A DNA stretch of 64,000 nt from Thermotoga caldifontis AZM44c09 (GCF_000828655.1 NZ_AP014509.1:868001-932000); one strand, 5' to 3'; shown: positions 36,638 through 47,680, counted from the first letter of the stretch. The notes: a model not told the origin generated them from the sequence alone. Numbers and translations are program-made.

Positions 36638-37372
36638 TTGAAGAGGTTCATGGCGGTGGTGTCTTACGATGGCACGAACTTCTTCGGCTTTCAAACACAA
36701 CCCAACGTCAGAACGGTTCAGGGCGTGATCGAGGCTGCCCTGGAAAGGATCTTCAAAATTAGAACCACGGTCTTAGTTTCTGGAAGGACCGACACGGGGG
36801 TACACGCGACAGGTCAGGTGGTGGTCTTCGACAGCCCGATCGACATAGATGAGACGAGTATGAAAAACGCGCTGAACGCGAACCTGCCAAACGACGTCTA
36901 CGTGAGGAAAGTGATCGAGGTCGATAAGGATTTCCATCCACGTTTCGAAGCGAAAAGACGGATATATCATTACTTCATTTACAACGCGACCGAACCAAAC
37001 CTGTTCATAAGGAATTACGCCTGGTGGTTTCCGTACAAACTGGATGTAAAAAAGATGCGCGAGGCTGCGAGGTATCTCGAAGGGGAACATGATTTCAAAA
37101 GTTTTGTGAAAGCAGAAGACAACGAGAGTACCGTGAGGACCATATACAGGATCAGAATACTTCGCTTGAGGAACAAGCTCATTTTGATCCGTGTCGAGGG
37201 TCGTTCCTTCGCACGCAGGATGGTTAGGAACATCGTAGGTGCTCTCGTGAAGGTGGGGACGGGACAATGGGAACCGGAGAAACTGGAAGAAATCCTCGAA
37301 GCGAAGGACAGATCGCTCGCACCTGCTACCGCGCCTGCACATGGCTTGTACTTCTACTCTGTGGAATTCTGA
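36638..37372 (+). CDS. truA: tRNA pseudouridine synthase A
   Basis: Makes pseudouridine at positions 38-40 of tRNA. Catalytic Asp52 lies in [25 protein letters not shown] precedes it and [20 protein letters not shown] is near the end. I use the TTG at 36638 ([12 protein letters not shown]) behind GGAGGTG; the open frame extends to 36545, but that part lies inside the RNase P RNA. 244 residues, normal. 3' end overlaps the next gene by 106 bases. Confidence 0.95.
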   Translation: MKRFMAVVSYDGTNFFGFQTQPNVRTVQGVIEAALERIFKIRTTVLVSGRTDTGVHATGQVVVFDSPIDIDETSMKNALNANLPNDVYVRKVIEVDKDFHPRFEAKRRIYHYFIYNATEPNLFIRNYAWWFPYKLDVKKMREAARYLEGEHDFKSFVKAEDNESTVRTIYRIRILRLRNKLILIRVEGRSFARRMVRNIVGALVKVGTGQWEPEKLEEILEAKDRSLAPATAPAHGLYFYSVEF

Positions 37373-38685
37373 TCGCGTTCGAAGTTGACAAAATCGACGT
37401 GTTCGGTACTCAACTCTACGTCGTGCAGGAAAAAGGCGTTCTCTATTACATTGGTGAGACGCCTCCCGCGACCGAGGACATACTTTTGGTGGAAAAATGG
37501 ATGAGTCTTCCAACCGTTAGCCTGTTGTACGACGGACCCAGCGAGATGGAACGAGTCGTTAAAAAGTGTTTGAACGAAGCGGGTGTCCTTGCGGGCACCG
37601 GTGATCTTCTCTACGTGAGACTGAGAAAACAACTCGATCTTTGTTACATCAGGTTGATGTACAGAGACGTGGAATGGGACAACTCCGACTCGCTCTGGAA
37701 AGAAGAAGAACTCGAGAAGAATCTGTGTGAAAAGTTGAAGGAGCTGTTCTCCCCGTACGTGCCCGAACGACCGGAGGCGGGTTATTCAGTCCTGTGGGTC
37801 GGTCGAATCATCGTTGAAAGGCGAGAAAACCAGACTGTTCCCGTGAAGATTGAAATTCCTGAAAAGATCGTGTCGATCACTGTAAACGGTGAAGAGAGAC
37901 TCGTTCCAGAAGGTTTTTACAATCTCTACGGCAAGATCGTGTACGTGGACGAAGACGTCTCTCTCTCGAACACCGCGTTCTTTGAGGGGGCCCAGATGGT
38001 TTTCAAAACTCCGGACGGTTACGTCGTTTACAGAGGTGGAACGCTGCTCTTTCCAGACGGGAGGAAGGTCGTTTCCAAAGAACCCTTCGATGTCGTGGAC
38101 GACTCTCCGGTTCCCTGGCGTGTCAACGTCAGGGCAGAAGGTTCCAGTTTCGTCACGACGGTCCTGGGACGTTTCGAGAACATGCTCGTGCTCTCGTGTG
38201 GAATGATATGCCCGCAGGATTTCTCGTGGTTCCTGCGCGTGAGTGGTCCAATCATCGAATGGGCCCGAAGCGAGCAGAGATTGTACGTGCTCGACATAGC
38301 GGGCTACGTCAGAGCCATCGACCTGAAAACGCGCCGCACACTCTGGGAAAGACTGATTCCAGGTGCGTGGGGTATAGCGGTCCAAGGCAATGAGATCTAC
38401 GTTGGTTCGGGAGAAAAACTTTTGAGACTAAGCGAGCGAGGAGAGTTGGTAGAGGAGAGAAGCTGCAAAGATTTCGGTGCTTCTTCAAGGGGTATAATTG
38501 CTTTGACAGAAACCGATGGCGTGTTCGTCAGGGGACAAGGCGTGAGCGTGCTGCTCAGAGGTTCCACTGCTACGGTCTACACCGACCAAACTTTCGAGTT
38601 CAATGGCATCAAGAGCGTTCGCCTGTTCGACTGGGGCACAGTGCTCATCGGTGAAACTGGATGTTGGGTGGTAGAAAAGCGTTGA
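37267..38685 (+). CDS. Membrane-anchored protein of unknown function with propeller-like C-terminus
   Basis: A single hydrophobic segment (about 24-38, [14 protein letters not shown]) follows a basic N-terminus, suggesting an anchor or signal. The rest is extracytoplasmic. The C-terminal 170 residues contain repeats such as [23 protein letters not shown] (in part) and [20 protein letters not shown], which resemble a PQQ-like beta-propeller; no catalytic motif is seen. The start is uncertain: ATG 37267 overlaps truA by 106 bases but has GGTGGGG upstream; no better start lies closer to the anchor. Continues into tlyA with a 25-base overlap. Confidence 0.55.
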   Translation: MGTGETGRNPRSEGQIARTCYRACTWLVLLLCGILIAFEVDKIDVFGTQLYVVQEKGVLYYIGETPPATEDILLVEKWMSLPTVSLLYDGPSEMERVVKKCLNEAGVLAGTGDLLYVRLRKQLDLCYIRLMYRDVEWDNSDSLWKEEELEKNLCEKLKELFSPYVPERPEAGYSVLWVGRIIVERRENQTVPVKIEIPEKIVSITVNGEERLVPEGFYNLYGKIVYVDEDVSLSNTAFFEGAQMVFKTPDGYVVYRGGTLLFPDGRKVVSKEPFDVVDDSPVPWRVNVRAEGSSFVTTVLGRFENMLVLSCGMICPQDFSWFLRVSGPIIEWARSEQRLYVLDIAGYVRAIDLKTRRTLWERLIPGAWGIAVQGNEIYVGSGEKLLRLSERGELVEERSCKDFGASSRGIIALTETDGVFVRGQGVSVLLRGSTATVYTDQTFEFNGIKSVRLFDWGTVLIGETGCWVVEKR

Positions 38686-39467
38686 GGCTGGACGCACTGT
38701 TACTGAAAAAGGGTCTTGCAAGGAGTCGTTCGCAGGCAGCCGATCTGATCAGGCTCGGCAGGGTTCTTGTCAACGGTTCGCTGTGCACGAAACCGGGCAA
38801 GTTCTTTGATGAAAGCGCCGAAGTTTTCATCCTTCAAGAACGGTTCTTCGTGGGCAGGGGTGGCGAAAAACTTGAGAGCGCGTGGAAGGCTTTCAACCTG
38901 GATTTCTCAAACAAGACGGTCTGTGACATCGGAGCCTCGACGGGCGGCTTCACGCATTTTGCTCTGATGAAAGGTGCGGCTAAAGTTTACGCCGTGGACG
39001 TTGGAGAAAACCAGTTGCACGAGTCTTTGAGAAAAGACCCACGAGTCGTCGTTATAGAGAGGTTCAACGCGCGTTATTTGACGGAGGAAGTCCTCGGAGA
39101 GAAGGTCGATATCGTTCTGTGCGATGTTTCTTTCATCTCGATCAGGCTCATACTGCCAGCCATCGACAGGATCCTCAAACCGGACGGTGAAGCTGTAGTA
39201 CTCGTTAAGCCACAGTTCGAGGTTGGCAGGAACGTGAAGCAGACCGAATCAACCCACGTTCAGGCATTGACGAACGTGATTCGCTGTGCCGAGCAGAACG
39301 GCCTGTATCCTGCTGGCCTGATCGACTGCGAAGTGCGGGGAGGAAAAGGGCAGATAGAGTACTTCCTTCACTTGAAGGGGTACAGTGAGAACGAATTCAG
39401 TATCGAAACAGTCTCAAAGATTGTGGAGAAAGCCTGGGACAAATCGCGGGGCAGGGGTAAAGCATGA
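38661..39467 (+). CDS. tlyA: TlyA-type rRNA 2'-O-methyltransferase
   Basis: S4 RNA-binding domain (about 8-70, [18 protein letters not shown]) followed by an FtsJ-like methyltransferase with SAM motif VCDIGASTGGFTHFAL (about 86-101) and DIVLCDVSFISIRLIL. TlyA proteins methylate ribose 2'-O in 16S and/or 23S rRNA. 268 residues. ATGA overlap with the next gene. Confidence 0.92.
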   Translation: MLGGRKALRLDALLLKKGLARSRSQAADLIRLGRVLVNGSLCTKPGKFFDESAEVFILQERFFVGRGGEKLESAWKAFNLDFSNKTVCDIGASTGGFTHFALMKGAAKVYAVDVGENQLHESLRKDPRVVVIERFNARYLTEEVLGEKVDIVLCDVSFISIRLILPAIDRILKPDGEAVVLVKPQFEVGRNVKQTESTHVQALTNVIRCAEQNGLYPAGLIDCEVRGGKGQIEYFLHLKGYSENEFSIETVSKIVEKAWDKSRGRGKA

Positions 39468-40858
39468 GAAAGTTGCATCTGTTGTTCTTGATCTTTCTGT
39501 GCACGATCATCTTCGCCGATGTGACCAGTTTCGTACCGAAAGACTACGATTTCTTCGTGTTGCTCAAGGGAAATTCGCTTTACTACAGCAGGCTGAGCAG
39601 TGTTCCTCTGTTTCGTTTCATACTGAAGGACGATAGGGTCGCCCTCGAGAGTCTCTTCGTTTCCCTGCTCGAAAACACGTGCAACAGCCTTGGCATTCCG
39701 GTGAACTCCGTGTACGAAGCGCTTGAAAACGATATACTTTTCGCCTCTAAGGGTACGGAGTTCTCGCTGGATCAGTTCTTCTCGCTCGATTTGAACTACT
39801 ATTTTCAGGTCCTTCGCAACATAGGCAGTAATTCCATAGTGGTTTTGAAAACCTCGAAGCCGGAACAGTTGCTTCGACTCATGGCGAAGCTGATGGATTT
39901 GAAGATGACCCGGAGCGAAGGAGTGTGGATCCTTCATGACACGGACGTCGCGATCTTCGCCGCCGCACACGAAGGCTATCTTGTGATATCCGGGAGCAGG
40001 ACTGCCCTCTTGAAGGCTGTAGATGCCTACGATGTGGAAGGTTTGCAACTGAAGAACGAAGAGGCGGCAGTGAAAGAGCTGCTGAACCAGTCGGCCTGGC
40101 TGTACGGCTTCTTCAAGAAGGATACGTTGAAAATCAAAGGGCCGTTCGTTTCGACGAACAACCCTGAGACCGATTACGTAACGATTTTAGGCGTTCCCAG
40201 CGGCGAGTCATTGAAGATAGAAGTGCGCCAACAGTTGCGTTCAAATTCGAATATGGAAAAGTACGTCTCCTCTGCTACGCCGATGCTGGGCATGCCTTTC
40301 GTTGGAAATTTCGTCTTTTCTGCCACTGCGGCCGGTCCGATGGATCTTGCGGAATCTCTTTCGCAGTGGTTTCAGGGTGCCCAAGATGAAGTGAAGAAGA
40401 TTTACGACATCGTTTCGCAGATACTCAGGGTGAGCACGGGTCGCGTCTACGTTACAGGTGATCTGTTCGGTGAATCGATCCGTTTGGTCGTGATTTTCGA
40501 GCTGTCGAAAGATCTCGATATGTCGTTTCTCACCAGGTACGGTGCGAGATCCTTCGGAAACGAAATCAGATTGCCGATACTCAACGGCTTCGTCAGCTTT
40601 TTCCAGTCAGACAGGCGACTGATCATGACGAACCTGACGAAGGAGGAATACGATCGATTGGCCAGCAGGAAAAAGCTCAGGGACGACGTTGCTTATCAAT
40701 ACATCTCCCGCAACTATGCCAATCGTGACATATTGAGATTGTTCATCGATCTTGGTTCATTACTGAAGCAAATGCTCGGCATCAACGCAACCGGTAGGTT
40801 CTTTCTAACCCAGCAATTCGAAGGTCAAGCTCTGGTTTACAGAATGGAGGTCATGTGA
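39464..40858 (+). CDS. Secreted protein of unknown function (DUF3352-like)
   Basis: Signal peptide MRKLHLLFLIFLCTIIFADV, then a 445-residue extracytoplasmic protein with no membrane helix. The build (SFVPKDYDFFVLLKGNSL at the start; repeated alpha/beta segments with DVAIFAAAHEGYLVISGSRTALLKAV, in part) resembles DUF3352-type proteins, which have no known function. It sits between tlyA and secA with overlaps or gaps of a few bases, so it is co-expressed with the secretion ATPase. Confidence 0.55.
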   Translation: MRKLHLLFLIFLCTIIFADVTSFVPKDYDFFVLLKGNSLYYSRLSSVPLFRFILKDDRVALESLFVSLLENTCNSLGIPVNSVYEALENDILFASKGTEFSLDQFFSLDLNYYFQVLRNIGSNSIVVLKTSKPEQLLRLMAKLMDLKMTRSEGVWILHDTDVAIFAAAHEGYLVISGSRTALLKAVDAYDVEGLQLKNEEAAVKELLNQSAWLYGFFKKDTLKIKGPFVSTNNPETDYVTILGVPSGESLKIEVRQQLRSNSNMEKYVSSATPMLGMPFVGNFVFSATAAGPMDLAESLSQWFQGAQDEVKKIYDIVSQILRVSTGRVYVTGDLFGESIRLVVIFELSKDLDMSFLTRYGARSFGNEIRLPILNGFVSFFQSDRRLIMTNLTKEEYDRLASRKKLRDDVAYQYISRNYANRDILRLFIDLGSLLKQMLGINATGRFFLTQQFEGQALVYRMEVM

Positions 40859-40861
40859 GAG

Positions 40862-43456
40862 ATGTTTCCATTCATTGACAGGAACAAGATGCTTTTGAAG
40901 CGCTATAGAAAGATGGTTGAAAAGGTCAGGCAGAAGGAGCAGCCACTGCACAGGGCAACGAACTCGGAGCTGAGAAAGCTCGCACTCGAACTGAAAGCGA
41001 ACGGTTACGACGAGTCTTTGATCTACGACGCTTTTGCTCTGGCGAGGGTCATCGCAAAACGTGTGCTCGGAATGTATCCATTCGACGAGCAGTTGATGGG
41101 TGCCTTCGTGCTCCACGAAGGTAAAGTGGCCGAGATGAAAACTGGCGAAGGTAAAACGCTCGTCGCCACGATGCCTCTGTACTTCAACTCCCTGAGTGGA
41201 AAGAACGTACATCTCGTCACTGTGAACGATTACCTCGCGCGACGTGACGCGCTCTGGATGGGACCACTTTACTTGTTCCTTGGACTGCGTGTGGGAGTGA
41301 TAAACCAGCTCGGGAAATCTTACGAGGTGGTCTGGAAGAACCAGCAGCTTTTTGAAGCCGCGATCGAGGAAAATCTCTCCGTTTGGCCCGAAAACTTCGA
41401 TGGCGAATTTCTGAAAGACTCGATGAAAGATCCTCGTGCTGTTCAGGCGTTCGAGGTTCAGCTCGTAGAGATCTCGAGGAAACAGGCTTATGAGTGTGAC
41501 ATCACCTATGGCACGAACAACGAATTCGGTTTTGACTATCTTAGAGACAATCTCGTGTACGATCTGAACGATAAGGTGCAGAGGGGTCATCACTACGCCA
41601 TCGTCGATGAAGTGGACAGCATACTCATCGACGAGGCGCGAACGCCACTCATCATATCTGGACCATCGAAGACTGGGGCTTCCGTTTACAAACAGTTCGC
41701 CTCCATAGCGAAGAAATTCATCAAAGACGTGGACTTCACAGTCGATGAAAAGATCAGAACAGTGGTTCTGACTGAAAAGGGCATAGAGAAAGCTGAAAAG
41801 CTCATAGGTGTGGAGAATCTGTACAACCCGGCGAACGCGAACCAGCTCTACCACCTTTTGAACGCCCTGAAGGCGCTGCACCTTTACAAGAGGGACGTCG
41901 ATTACGTGGTGATGAACGGCGAAGTCATCATCGTGGATGAGTTCACGGGTAGGCTCCTGTTCGGAAGGCGTTACAGCGGGGGCCTGCACCAGGCGATAGA
42001 GGCAAAGGAAGGAGTGCCCATAAAAGAAGAATCGATCACCTACGCGACGATAACCTTCCAGAACTATTTCAGGATGTACGAAAAGCTCGCAGGGATGACC
42101 GGAACGGCGAAGACGGAAGAAGAAGAGTTCAAGCAGATCTACGGTATGGAGGTTGTGGTGATCCCAACCCACAAACCGATGATAAGGGTCGATCACGATG
42201 ACGTGATCTACAGAACTCAGGCCGAGAAGTACGCGGCGATAATCAACGACATCGTCGAGCGTCACAAGAAGGGCCAGCCTGTCCTCGTCGGAACGACTTC
42301 CATAGAAAAGAGCGAACTGCTCAGCAGCATGTTGAAGAAACTTGGCATACCGCACCAGGTACTCAACGCAAAATACCACGAAAAAGAGGCCGAGATCATA
42401 GCGAAAGCAGGGGAAAGGGGTGCTGTCACTATCGCCACGAACATGGCCGGCCGCGGTACAGACATAAAGCTGGGTGAAGGCGTTGCCGAACTCGGCGGCC
42501 TCTACGTCATCGGTACGGAGAGGCACGAGAGCCGGCGCATCGATAACCAGTTGAGGGGCCGTTCCGGCCGGCAGGGTGATCCGGGTGAGTCGAGGTTCTA
42601 TCTGTCTCTCGAAGACGATCTTCTTAGGATCTTTGGAGCTGAACAGCTCGAAAAGGTCATGAACGTGCTCAAGATAAAGCCAGGTGAACCGATAGAGCAC
42701 CCGTTGCTCACACGGCTCGTCGAGATGGTCCAGAAGAAAGTCGAGGGGATCAACTTCTCCATAAGAAAACACCTCATGGAGATGGACACGGTACTCGACG
42801 CGCAGAGAAATCACGTTTACTCCTTGAGGGACTGGATCTTAGAAGGAAAAAGCATGGAAGAACACATCTACAGATTTATTGAAGATTTCGTTGAAAGAAG
42901 GATCGAGAGTTTCTGCAACGGGAAAGAGTGGGACCTCGAGGGATTGAAAAATTCGCTGCTGGTTCTGCCCAAGGGTATAATCAACCTTGACGGAATCAAT
43001 TTCGATACGGCCAGCCAGTTGAAGCAGTACCTGCTCGAGCAGCTCAGGAAGGCGTACTCAACCAAAAAACAGGAGATAGGCGAGGAGTACGATAGATTCC
43101 TCAGATTTTTGGTCTTACGTGTGGTCGACGACAACTGGCGACAGTATCTGGAAGAAGTCGAACGAGTCAAAGAAGCGGTCAATCTGAGGGCATACGGTCA
43201 GAGAGATCCCATCATCGAGTTCAAGAAAGAAACCTACGCCATGTTCGATGAGATGATGGCGCGCGTGACCGACACGGTGATCAGTCTCATGTTCAGAGTG
43301 GTGAAGGTGGACGAAGAAAAGGCTCAGCGTGAAGCAAAAAGAGATCTGGCCAACCTCAGGCTCGTTCATGAAGAGTTCAACATCGTCAACAGAGCCGAGC
43401 GAAGAAAATTGCAAAGGGACGAAAAGGCAAAAAAGAGGTTCAAAATAAAGAGGTGA
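40862..43456 (+). CDS. secA: Protein translocase ATPase SecA
   Basis: Motor that drives preproteins through SecYEG. Walker [12 protein letters not shown] (GEGKT at 95-99), Walker B area [21 protein letters not shown], preprotein cross-linking domain (about 220-380), and helicase motif [15 protein letters not shown] (about 533-547) with [22 protein letters not shown] (in part). 864 residues. The C-terminus ends in a basic tail without the Cys-rich zinc motif found in many SecA proteins. Followed by prfB after 4 bases, a common bacterial pair. Confidence 0.98.
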   Translation: MFPFIDRNKMLLKRYRKMVEKVRQKEQPLHRATNSELRKLALELKANGYDESLIYDAFALARVIAKRVLGMYPFDEQLMGAFVLHEGKVAEMKTGEGKTLVATMPLYFNSLSGKNVHLVTVNDYLARRDALWMGPLYLFLGLRVGVINQLGKSYEVVWKNQQLFEAAIEENLSVWPENFDGEFLKDSMKDPRAVQAFEVQLVEISRKQAYECDITYGTNNEFGFDYLRDNLVYDLNDKVQRGHHYAIVDEVDSILIDEARTPLIISGPSKTGASVYKQFASIAKKFIKDVDFTVDEKIRTVVLTEKGIEKAEKLIGVENLYNPANANQLYHLLNALKALHLYKRDVDYVVMNGEVIIVDEFTGRLLFGRRYSGGLHQAIEAKEGVPIKEESITYATITFQNYFRMYEKLAGMTGTAKTEEEEFKQIYGMEVVVIPTHKPMIRVDHDDVIYRTQAEKYAAIINDIVERHKKGQPVLVGTTSIEKSELLSSMLKKLGIPHQVLNAKYHEKEAEIIAKAGERGAVTIATNMAGRGTDIKLGEGVAELGGLYVIGTERHESRRIDNQLRGRSGRQGDPGESRFYLSLEDDLLRIFGAEQLEKVMNVLKIKPGEPIEHPLLTRLVEMVQKKVEGINFSIRKHLMEMDTVLDAQRNHVYSLRDWILEGKSMEEHIYRFIEDFVERRIESFCNGKEWDLEGLKNSLLVLPKGIINLDGINFDTASQLKQYLLEQLRKAYSTKKQEIGEEYDRFLRFLVLRVVDDNWRQYLEEVERVKEAVNLRAYGQRDPIIEFKKETYAMFDEMMARVTDTVISLMFRVVKVDEEKAQREAKRDLANLRLVHEEFNIVNRAERRKLQRDEKAKKRFKIKR

Positions 43457-43460
43457 GAGC

Positions 43461-44558
43461 ATGATCGCGTACGAAACGAAGGTCAAGATAGACGAGTTGA
43501 GAGACAAGTTCGAAGGACTTTCGAAGATCGTGGAACCCGAAAGGTTGAAGGAAGAGCTCGAGGAACTCGAGCGGGAACTTTCAAACAACGATGTCTGGAA
43601 AGATCCCAAAAAGGCCGCGGAAATATCTAAAAAGATGCGCCACATCAAGGACCTCCTCTTGGACTTTGAAAAGATCAGGAAAGCCTTTGAAGACATCGAG
43701 GTCGGTATTGAACTCGCCGAAGAGGACAGTGAGATAGCACAGCACGTTGAGCAGATCGTCTCTGAGCTGCAAAAGGATATAAAACGTCTTGAACTCGAAC
43801 TCGTTCTGAACGATCCGCTGGATATCAACAACGCCTATCTTTCCGTACATCCCGGCGCCGGTGGTACGGAATCGCACGACTGGGCCCAGATGCTGCTGAG
43901 GATGTACATGAGGTGGGCTGAGAAAAAGGGCTTCGATGTAGAACTGCTCGATTTTCAGCCGGGCGAAGAGGCCGGAGTGAAGAGTGCGACGATCCTGATC
44001 AAAGGCGAGTACGCTTACGGCTTGCTGAAATACGAGCGGGGTGTCCACAGGCTCGTGAGGATATCTCCTTTCGATGCGTCGCACAGGCGCCATACGTCCT
44101 TCGCCTCGGTGAACGTCATCCCTGAAATAGAGGATGACATAGAGATCGAAATAAGACCGGAAGATTTGAAGATAGAGACTTTCAGGGCATCCGGACACGG
44201 TGGTCAGTACGTGAACAAAACCGATTCTGCGGTCAGAATAACACACATTCCAACGGGTATCGTCGTGAGCTGTCAGAGTGAAAGGTCGCAGCATCAGAAC
44301 AAAGCCACCGCTCTGAAAATGCTCAAGGCAAGGCTGTATCAACTGGAGCTGGCAAAGAGGAGAGAACAGCTCGAGGAGATCCAGGGAGAACTCAAAGACA
44401 TCGCCTGGGGAAACCAGATAAGGTCTTACGTGTTGCACCCGTACAAGATGGTGAAAGACCACAGAACGGAAGTTGAGGTTGGGAACGCCGACGCCGTGCT
44501 CGATGGGGAGCTCGATCCGTTCATAGAAGCAGAGCTTCTATACTTCGCAAAGAAGTGA
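43461..44558 (+). CDS. prfB: Peptide chain release factor 2
   Basis: Recognises UGA and UAA stop codons and triggers release. The peptidyl-hydrolysis motif is [17 protein letters not shown] (GGQ about residue 240) and the stop-codon reading motif SPF is in [17 protein letters not shown]. Length 365 is full. The frame is continuous from the ATG through the N-terminal helical domain: the programmed +1 frameshift at about codon 25, found in most bacterial prfB genes, is absent here. Confidence 0.97.
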   Translation: MIAYETKVKIDELRDKFEGLSKIVEPERLKEELEELERELSNNDVWKDPKKAAEISKKMRHIKDLLLDFEKIRKAFEDIEVGIELAEEDSEIAQHVEQIVSELQKDIKRLELELVLNDPLDINNAYLSVHPGAGGTESHDWAQMLLRMYMRWAEKKGFDVELLDFQPGEEAGVKSATILIKGEYAYGLLKYERGVHRLVRISPFDASHRRHTSFASVNVIPEIEDDIEIEIRPEDLKIETFRASGHGGQYVNKTDSAVRITHIPTGIVVSCQSERSQHQNKATALKMLKARLYQLELAKRREQLEEIQGELKDIAWGNQIRSYVLHPYKMVKDHRTEVEVGNADAVLDGELDPFIEAELLYFAKK

Positions 44559-44603
44559 GAGCCTGTACTCGGTTCTCGAGAAAAACTCAGGTTTTTCACT
44601 ATC

Positions 44604-46268
44604 TCATCTGCCACCAAACGCTGCAACGTCTGAAAAGAAGACGATTTTCAGAGATCTCTTCTTGGCAAAATACATCGCCACGTTCGCCAGCCTGATCAAC
44701 TGATCGAGCTCCTGAGCGTCTGTCGGATAGAGGGCAATTCCTACACTGACGCCCACATTGACTTTCATATCTTCTACACGGATCGGCTCCTCCACCGTTT
44801 GAACGATCCTTTCCGCTATCGTGAGGGCTCTTTCTTTGTCGCAGTCGTAGATCAGCGCGACGAATTCGTCTCCGCCGAACCTCGCCAGAAGATCGCTCTG
44901 CCTGAGAACTTGACTCAACCTCGAACCGATCAACGTGAGTGCGCGATCTCCCAGTCCGTGTCCGTGTTCGTCGTTGATATTTTTGAAATGGTTCAAATCC
45001 ATGAACAGCAGTGCTATGCTCTTGCTCTCCCTCTTCGCCAGCGAGAGCATCTTTTCGCCGTACTCTTCAAAGGCTCTTCTGTTCAAAAGATTCGTTAAAG
45101 GATCTCGGCTCGAAAGGTGTTCCAGAACCTTTTGCTGCTCGAGTAACCTTTCTTCCTGCTTCATCCTGGCGAACACCATGGCGAGATAGTTGGCGAAGAG
45201 CCGGGCGAGTTCCAGACTTTTTTCGTCGAAGGCATCTTCCCTCTCGAAGTTCTCGAGGTTGAAGGCCATGATGGTCTCACCTTCGACGATCACCGGTACC
45301 GTCAAACTGCATTTTATCTCCTCGATCCTCCCGTACTCCTTGAGCTTTTGAAAGGTCTGAGCGTCCAGCTTTCTTTTGTTGAGTTCATTCACATCTCTGG
45401 AATTCTTTATTGGTTTTTCAAACCAGTCCGCTTGATCGGCGAATTCGATCTGTTTGAGCCCTTCAAGGTCGTACCCTACAGCCGCTACGTAGATCCACTT
45501 TCCGTTCCGTTTGACCTCGACCGAACCGGCCTGGGCGTTGGGTACAACCTCGATGGCCTTTTGAAGGATCAGCTGGTACAGTCTGTCTGCCTTCTCACCT
45601 TTCAAGAAAGACTCGGTTATCTCCAGCATCGCTTCACTGAACTTTCTAAGTCTTGACTCATGTTCCAACCTTTGCCAGAGCGTGATCATCCACAACAGCA
45701 GGAAAGTAGCAACACCAGCTGTGGCGGAGAGAATGAAAGCTCTGAGGTTCAAGGCGGAGCAGTTGCTTCTGTATTTGAGACCGAAAACGAATTCTTCTCC
45801 TTCGGGCGAAATGTACAGCTGTGCTTCACCCATGTCTTCGAGAAAGTCCTGAGCATTGACAACAACCCGTACAGCCCTGTCCTTCACGAATTCGCTCAGG
45901 TCGTCGTTGAAGACCTTGAAATCTATCAGCAATTTTTCACCGTGCGAACTGATTTTGAACAGGTCGAGCTCATCCACGCTGAGATCGAGCACTGTTGCTT
46001 CTTCCACAAAATCGAAATGTTTCTTCAAATCTTCAAGCCAGATCCGTGCTTCGTCCAATCTGTTTTCTTTCAGAAGTTCGTACATTGTGGTCCATTGAAA
46101 ATACCCCACACTGATGGATTCGGCGTAGCGCTCAGCGTACCTTGCGTACAGTTTCTTTACGTTTTCTACGTACCATCGAAACTGAATCTTGTTGATGTTA
46201 TAAACACCCACCAGCACCGTCAAGGACACGAGCGCTGAGATCAGAATGAACCGAACGAATCTGCCCAT
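44604..46268 (-). CDS. Membrane GAF-GGDEF diguanylate cyclase
   Basis: Makes cyclic di-GMP. Order: membrane helix (about 6-24), extracytoplasmic sensor (about 25-174), second helix (about 176-197), GAF domain (about 205-375), GGDEF domain (about 385-550). The active motif is an intact RFGGDEF and an inhibitory site RQSD lies five residues before it, so the enzyme should be active and feedback-controlled. Partly overlapping the frame, a palindrome GTATTATAATAC at 46300-46311 contains its likely -10 (TATAAT). No EAL or HD-GYP partner is in the window. Confidence 0.93.
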   Translation of the reverse strand: MGRFVRFILISALVSLTVLVGVYNINKIQFRWYVENVKKLYARYAERYAESISVGYFQWTTMYELLKENRLDEARIWLEDLKKHFDFVEEATVLDLSVDELDLFKISSHGEKLLIDFKVFNDDLSEFVKDRAVRVVVNAQDFLEDMGEAQLYISPEGEEFVFGLKYRSNCSALNLRAFILSATAGVATFLLLWMITLWQRLEHESRLRKFSEAMLEITESFLKGEKADRLYQLILQKAIEVVPNAQAGSVEVKRNGKWIYVAAVGYDLEGLKQIEFADQADWFEKPIKNSRDVNELNKRKLDAQTFQKLKEYGRIEEIKCSLTVPVIVEGETIMAFNLENFEREDAFDEKSLELARLFANYLAMVFARMKQEERLLEQQKVLEHLSSRDPLTNLLNRRAFEEYGEKMLSLAKRESKSIALLFMDLNHFKNINDEHGHGLGDRALTLIGSRLSQVLRQSDLLARFGGDEFVALIYDCDKERALTIAERIVQTVEEPIRVEDMKVNVGVSVGIALYPTDAQELDQLIRLANVAMYFAKKRSLKIVFFSDVAAFGGR

Positions 46269-46487
46269 GGCATCTCACCGCGTCGACTGAACGTAAAAGT
46301 ATTATAATACGAAAGTACGACGCTACGAATAGCTGCTCACAAGCTGAGTGTTCTGCTGGTTCTCTGAAACATCTGAAGCAGGCGAAGTTTCTCTCAGATC
46401 AGGATCGTACACCACATCGTTTCGGCACGATCGTACGCAACAGCTTTTAATCTCAATGGAACGTTCAGTTCAAAGTTGGGGCACGAC
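46269..46487. other. Gap between GGDEF gene and tRNA terminator
   Basis: About 220 bases with no gene. It holds the GGDEF gene's promoter region near 46300-46311 (perfect palindrome GTATTATAATAC including TATAAT on the minus strand). The rest shows nothing recognisable. Confidence 0.5.
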
Positions 46488-46511
46488 AAAAAACCCGGCG
46501 TGCGCCGGGTT
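46488..46511 (-). terminator. Terminator of the tRNA-Val/tRNA-Phe unit
   Basis: On the minus strand AACCCGGCG-CAC-GCCGGGTT is followed directly by a run of T (TTTTTTG). It begins a few bases after the 3' CCA of tRNA-Phe. Confidence 0.9.
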
Positions 46512-46516
46512 GTACC

Positions 46517-46592
46517 TGGTGGCCAGGGGCGGAATCGAACCGCCGACACCTGGATTTTCAGTCCAGTGCTCTACCAACTGAGCTACCTGGCC
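46517..46592 (-). tRNA. tRNA-Phe (GAA)
   Basis: Minus strand, 76 nucleotides with encoded CCA. Acceptor GGCCAGG pairs with CCTGGCC, the anticodon stem CTGGA/TCCAG holds the loop CTGAAAA with anticodon GAA, and the T arm contains GGTTCGATTCC. Eight bases downstream of tRNA-Val and thus in the same transcript. Confidence 0.97.
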
Positions 46593-46600
46593 GCTTTCTT

Positions 46601-46675
46601 TGGTGGGTGCGGCAGGACTCGAACCTACGACCTTCTGCTCGTAAGGCAGACGCTCTCCCTCTGAGCTACGCACCC
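46601..46675 (-). tRNA. tRNA-Val (TAC)
   Basis: Minus strand, 75 nucleotides with encoded CCA. Acceptor GGGTGCG pairs with CGCACCC, the anticodon stem TCTGC/GCAGA holds the loop CTTACGA with anticodon TAC, and the T arm contains GGTTCGAGTCC. First of the two-tRNA unit. Confidence 0.97.
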
Positions 46676-46689
46676 ACCGCTACTTCATA

Positions 46690-46718
46690 AATATACCACA
46701 AAGATTCGCATTTGAGAA
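46690..46718 (-). promoter_or_regulatory. Promoter of the tRNA unit
   Basis: Minus strand TTCTCA (46718-46713), 17-base spacer, TATATT (46695-46690), ending 14 bases before the 5' end of tRNA-Val. Spacing is ideal, hexamers moderate. Confidence 0.55.
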
Positions 46719-46727
46719 GACCCTCGA

Positions 46728-47663
46728 TCAGGGAACAATCCTGGTACCCGTTCGACCTGAGAGCGCTTCTTTGAGTTTCTTCATATCCGTTATCAAACAG
46801 GTTTTCCCAGTCGTCGTGACGAAATCGATGGCTGCTTCTATCTTTGGTCCCATGCTGCCCGATGGGAAGTGACCTTCCTTCAAATATCTGTTGGCTTCTT
46901 CCACCGTGAGTCGATCGAGGTAGACCTGGTTCGGCTTACCGTAGTTCAGTGCGACTTTTTCCACGCCCGTGAGGATTATCAACTCGTCGGCATCTATTTC
47001 TATCGCCAGAAGCGCGCTGGCCCTGTCTTTATCTATCACGGCCTCTACGCCCTTCAATCTGCCATCTTCGTTTATGACGGGTATTCCACCACCGCCAGCG
47101 GCAACGACTATCACGTCATTTTTCAAAAGCAGCTTTATCACTTCTTTTTCGACGATGTCTAACGGTTTCGGTGACGGAACAACCCTTCTCCAGCCGCGTC
47201 CAGCGTCCTCTTTCATGATCCAGCCTTTCTCCGCCATGAGCTTCTTCGCTTCTTCCTCGCTGTAAAAAGGTCCGACGGGTTTTGAAGGCTTCTTGAAAGC
47301 CTCATCGTTTTTGTCGACGATTATCTGAGTGATGAGTGCGGCGACTTCTCTGCGCAGGTTCCTTTTCGAAAGCTGGTTTCGAAGCGATTGAACGATCATG
47401 TAACCCAGGCTTCCCTGCGTCTGCGCGTCGTTCACATCGATGGGGAAGGGGGGTATGATGTCCTTCGCCATCTCCTGCTGGATCAGAATGTTACCTACCT
47501 GTGGCCCGTTACCGTGTGTGATCACGATGTCGTACTCATCCAGCATGTCAACGAGGTACCCCATCGCCTCTTCGACAGCACTGAACATGTTCTCAGCTGT
47601 GGGTTTTTCTCCAGGCCTGTTCACCGCGTTTCCACCGATCGCCACGACTGCGAGCTTCTTCAT
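46728..47663 (-). CDS. arcC: Carbamate kinase
   Basis: Makes ATP from carbamoyl phosphate and ADP, or the reverse. Amino-acid-kinase fold motifs: VVAIGGNAVNRPG (about 5-17), VITHGNGPQVGN (about 47-58), VVAAGGGGIPV and ASALLAIEIDADELIILTGVEKVALNYG (in part). 311 residues, complete. No arginine deiminase genes are nearby, so its pathway (arginine, purine or cyanate breakdown) is not visible here. Confidence 0.95.
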   Translation of the reverse strand: MKKLAVVAIGGNAVNRPGEKPTAENMFSAVEEAMGYLVDMLDEYDIVITHGNGPQVGNILIQQEMAKDIIPPFPIDVNDAQTQGSLGYMIVQSLRNQLSKRNLRREVAALITQIIVDKNDEAFKKPSKPVGPFYSEEEAKKLMAEKGWIMKEDAGRGWRRVVPSPKPLDIVEKEVIKLLLKNDVIVVAAGGGGIPVINEDGRLKGVEAVIDKDRASALLAIEIDADELIILTGVEKVALNYGKPNQVYLDRLTVEEANRYLKEGHFPSGSMGPKIEAAIDFVTTTGKTCLITDMKKLKEALSGRTGTRIVP

Positions 47664-47680
47664 CTTCTTCCCCTCCTGAG

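Noticed and set aside
40805-42814. 669-codon minus-strand frame opposite secA
   Set aside because: Long frames opposite genes of this codon usage are expected; the secA frame carries all family motifs.
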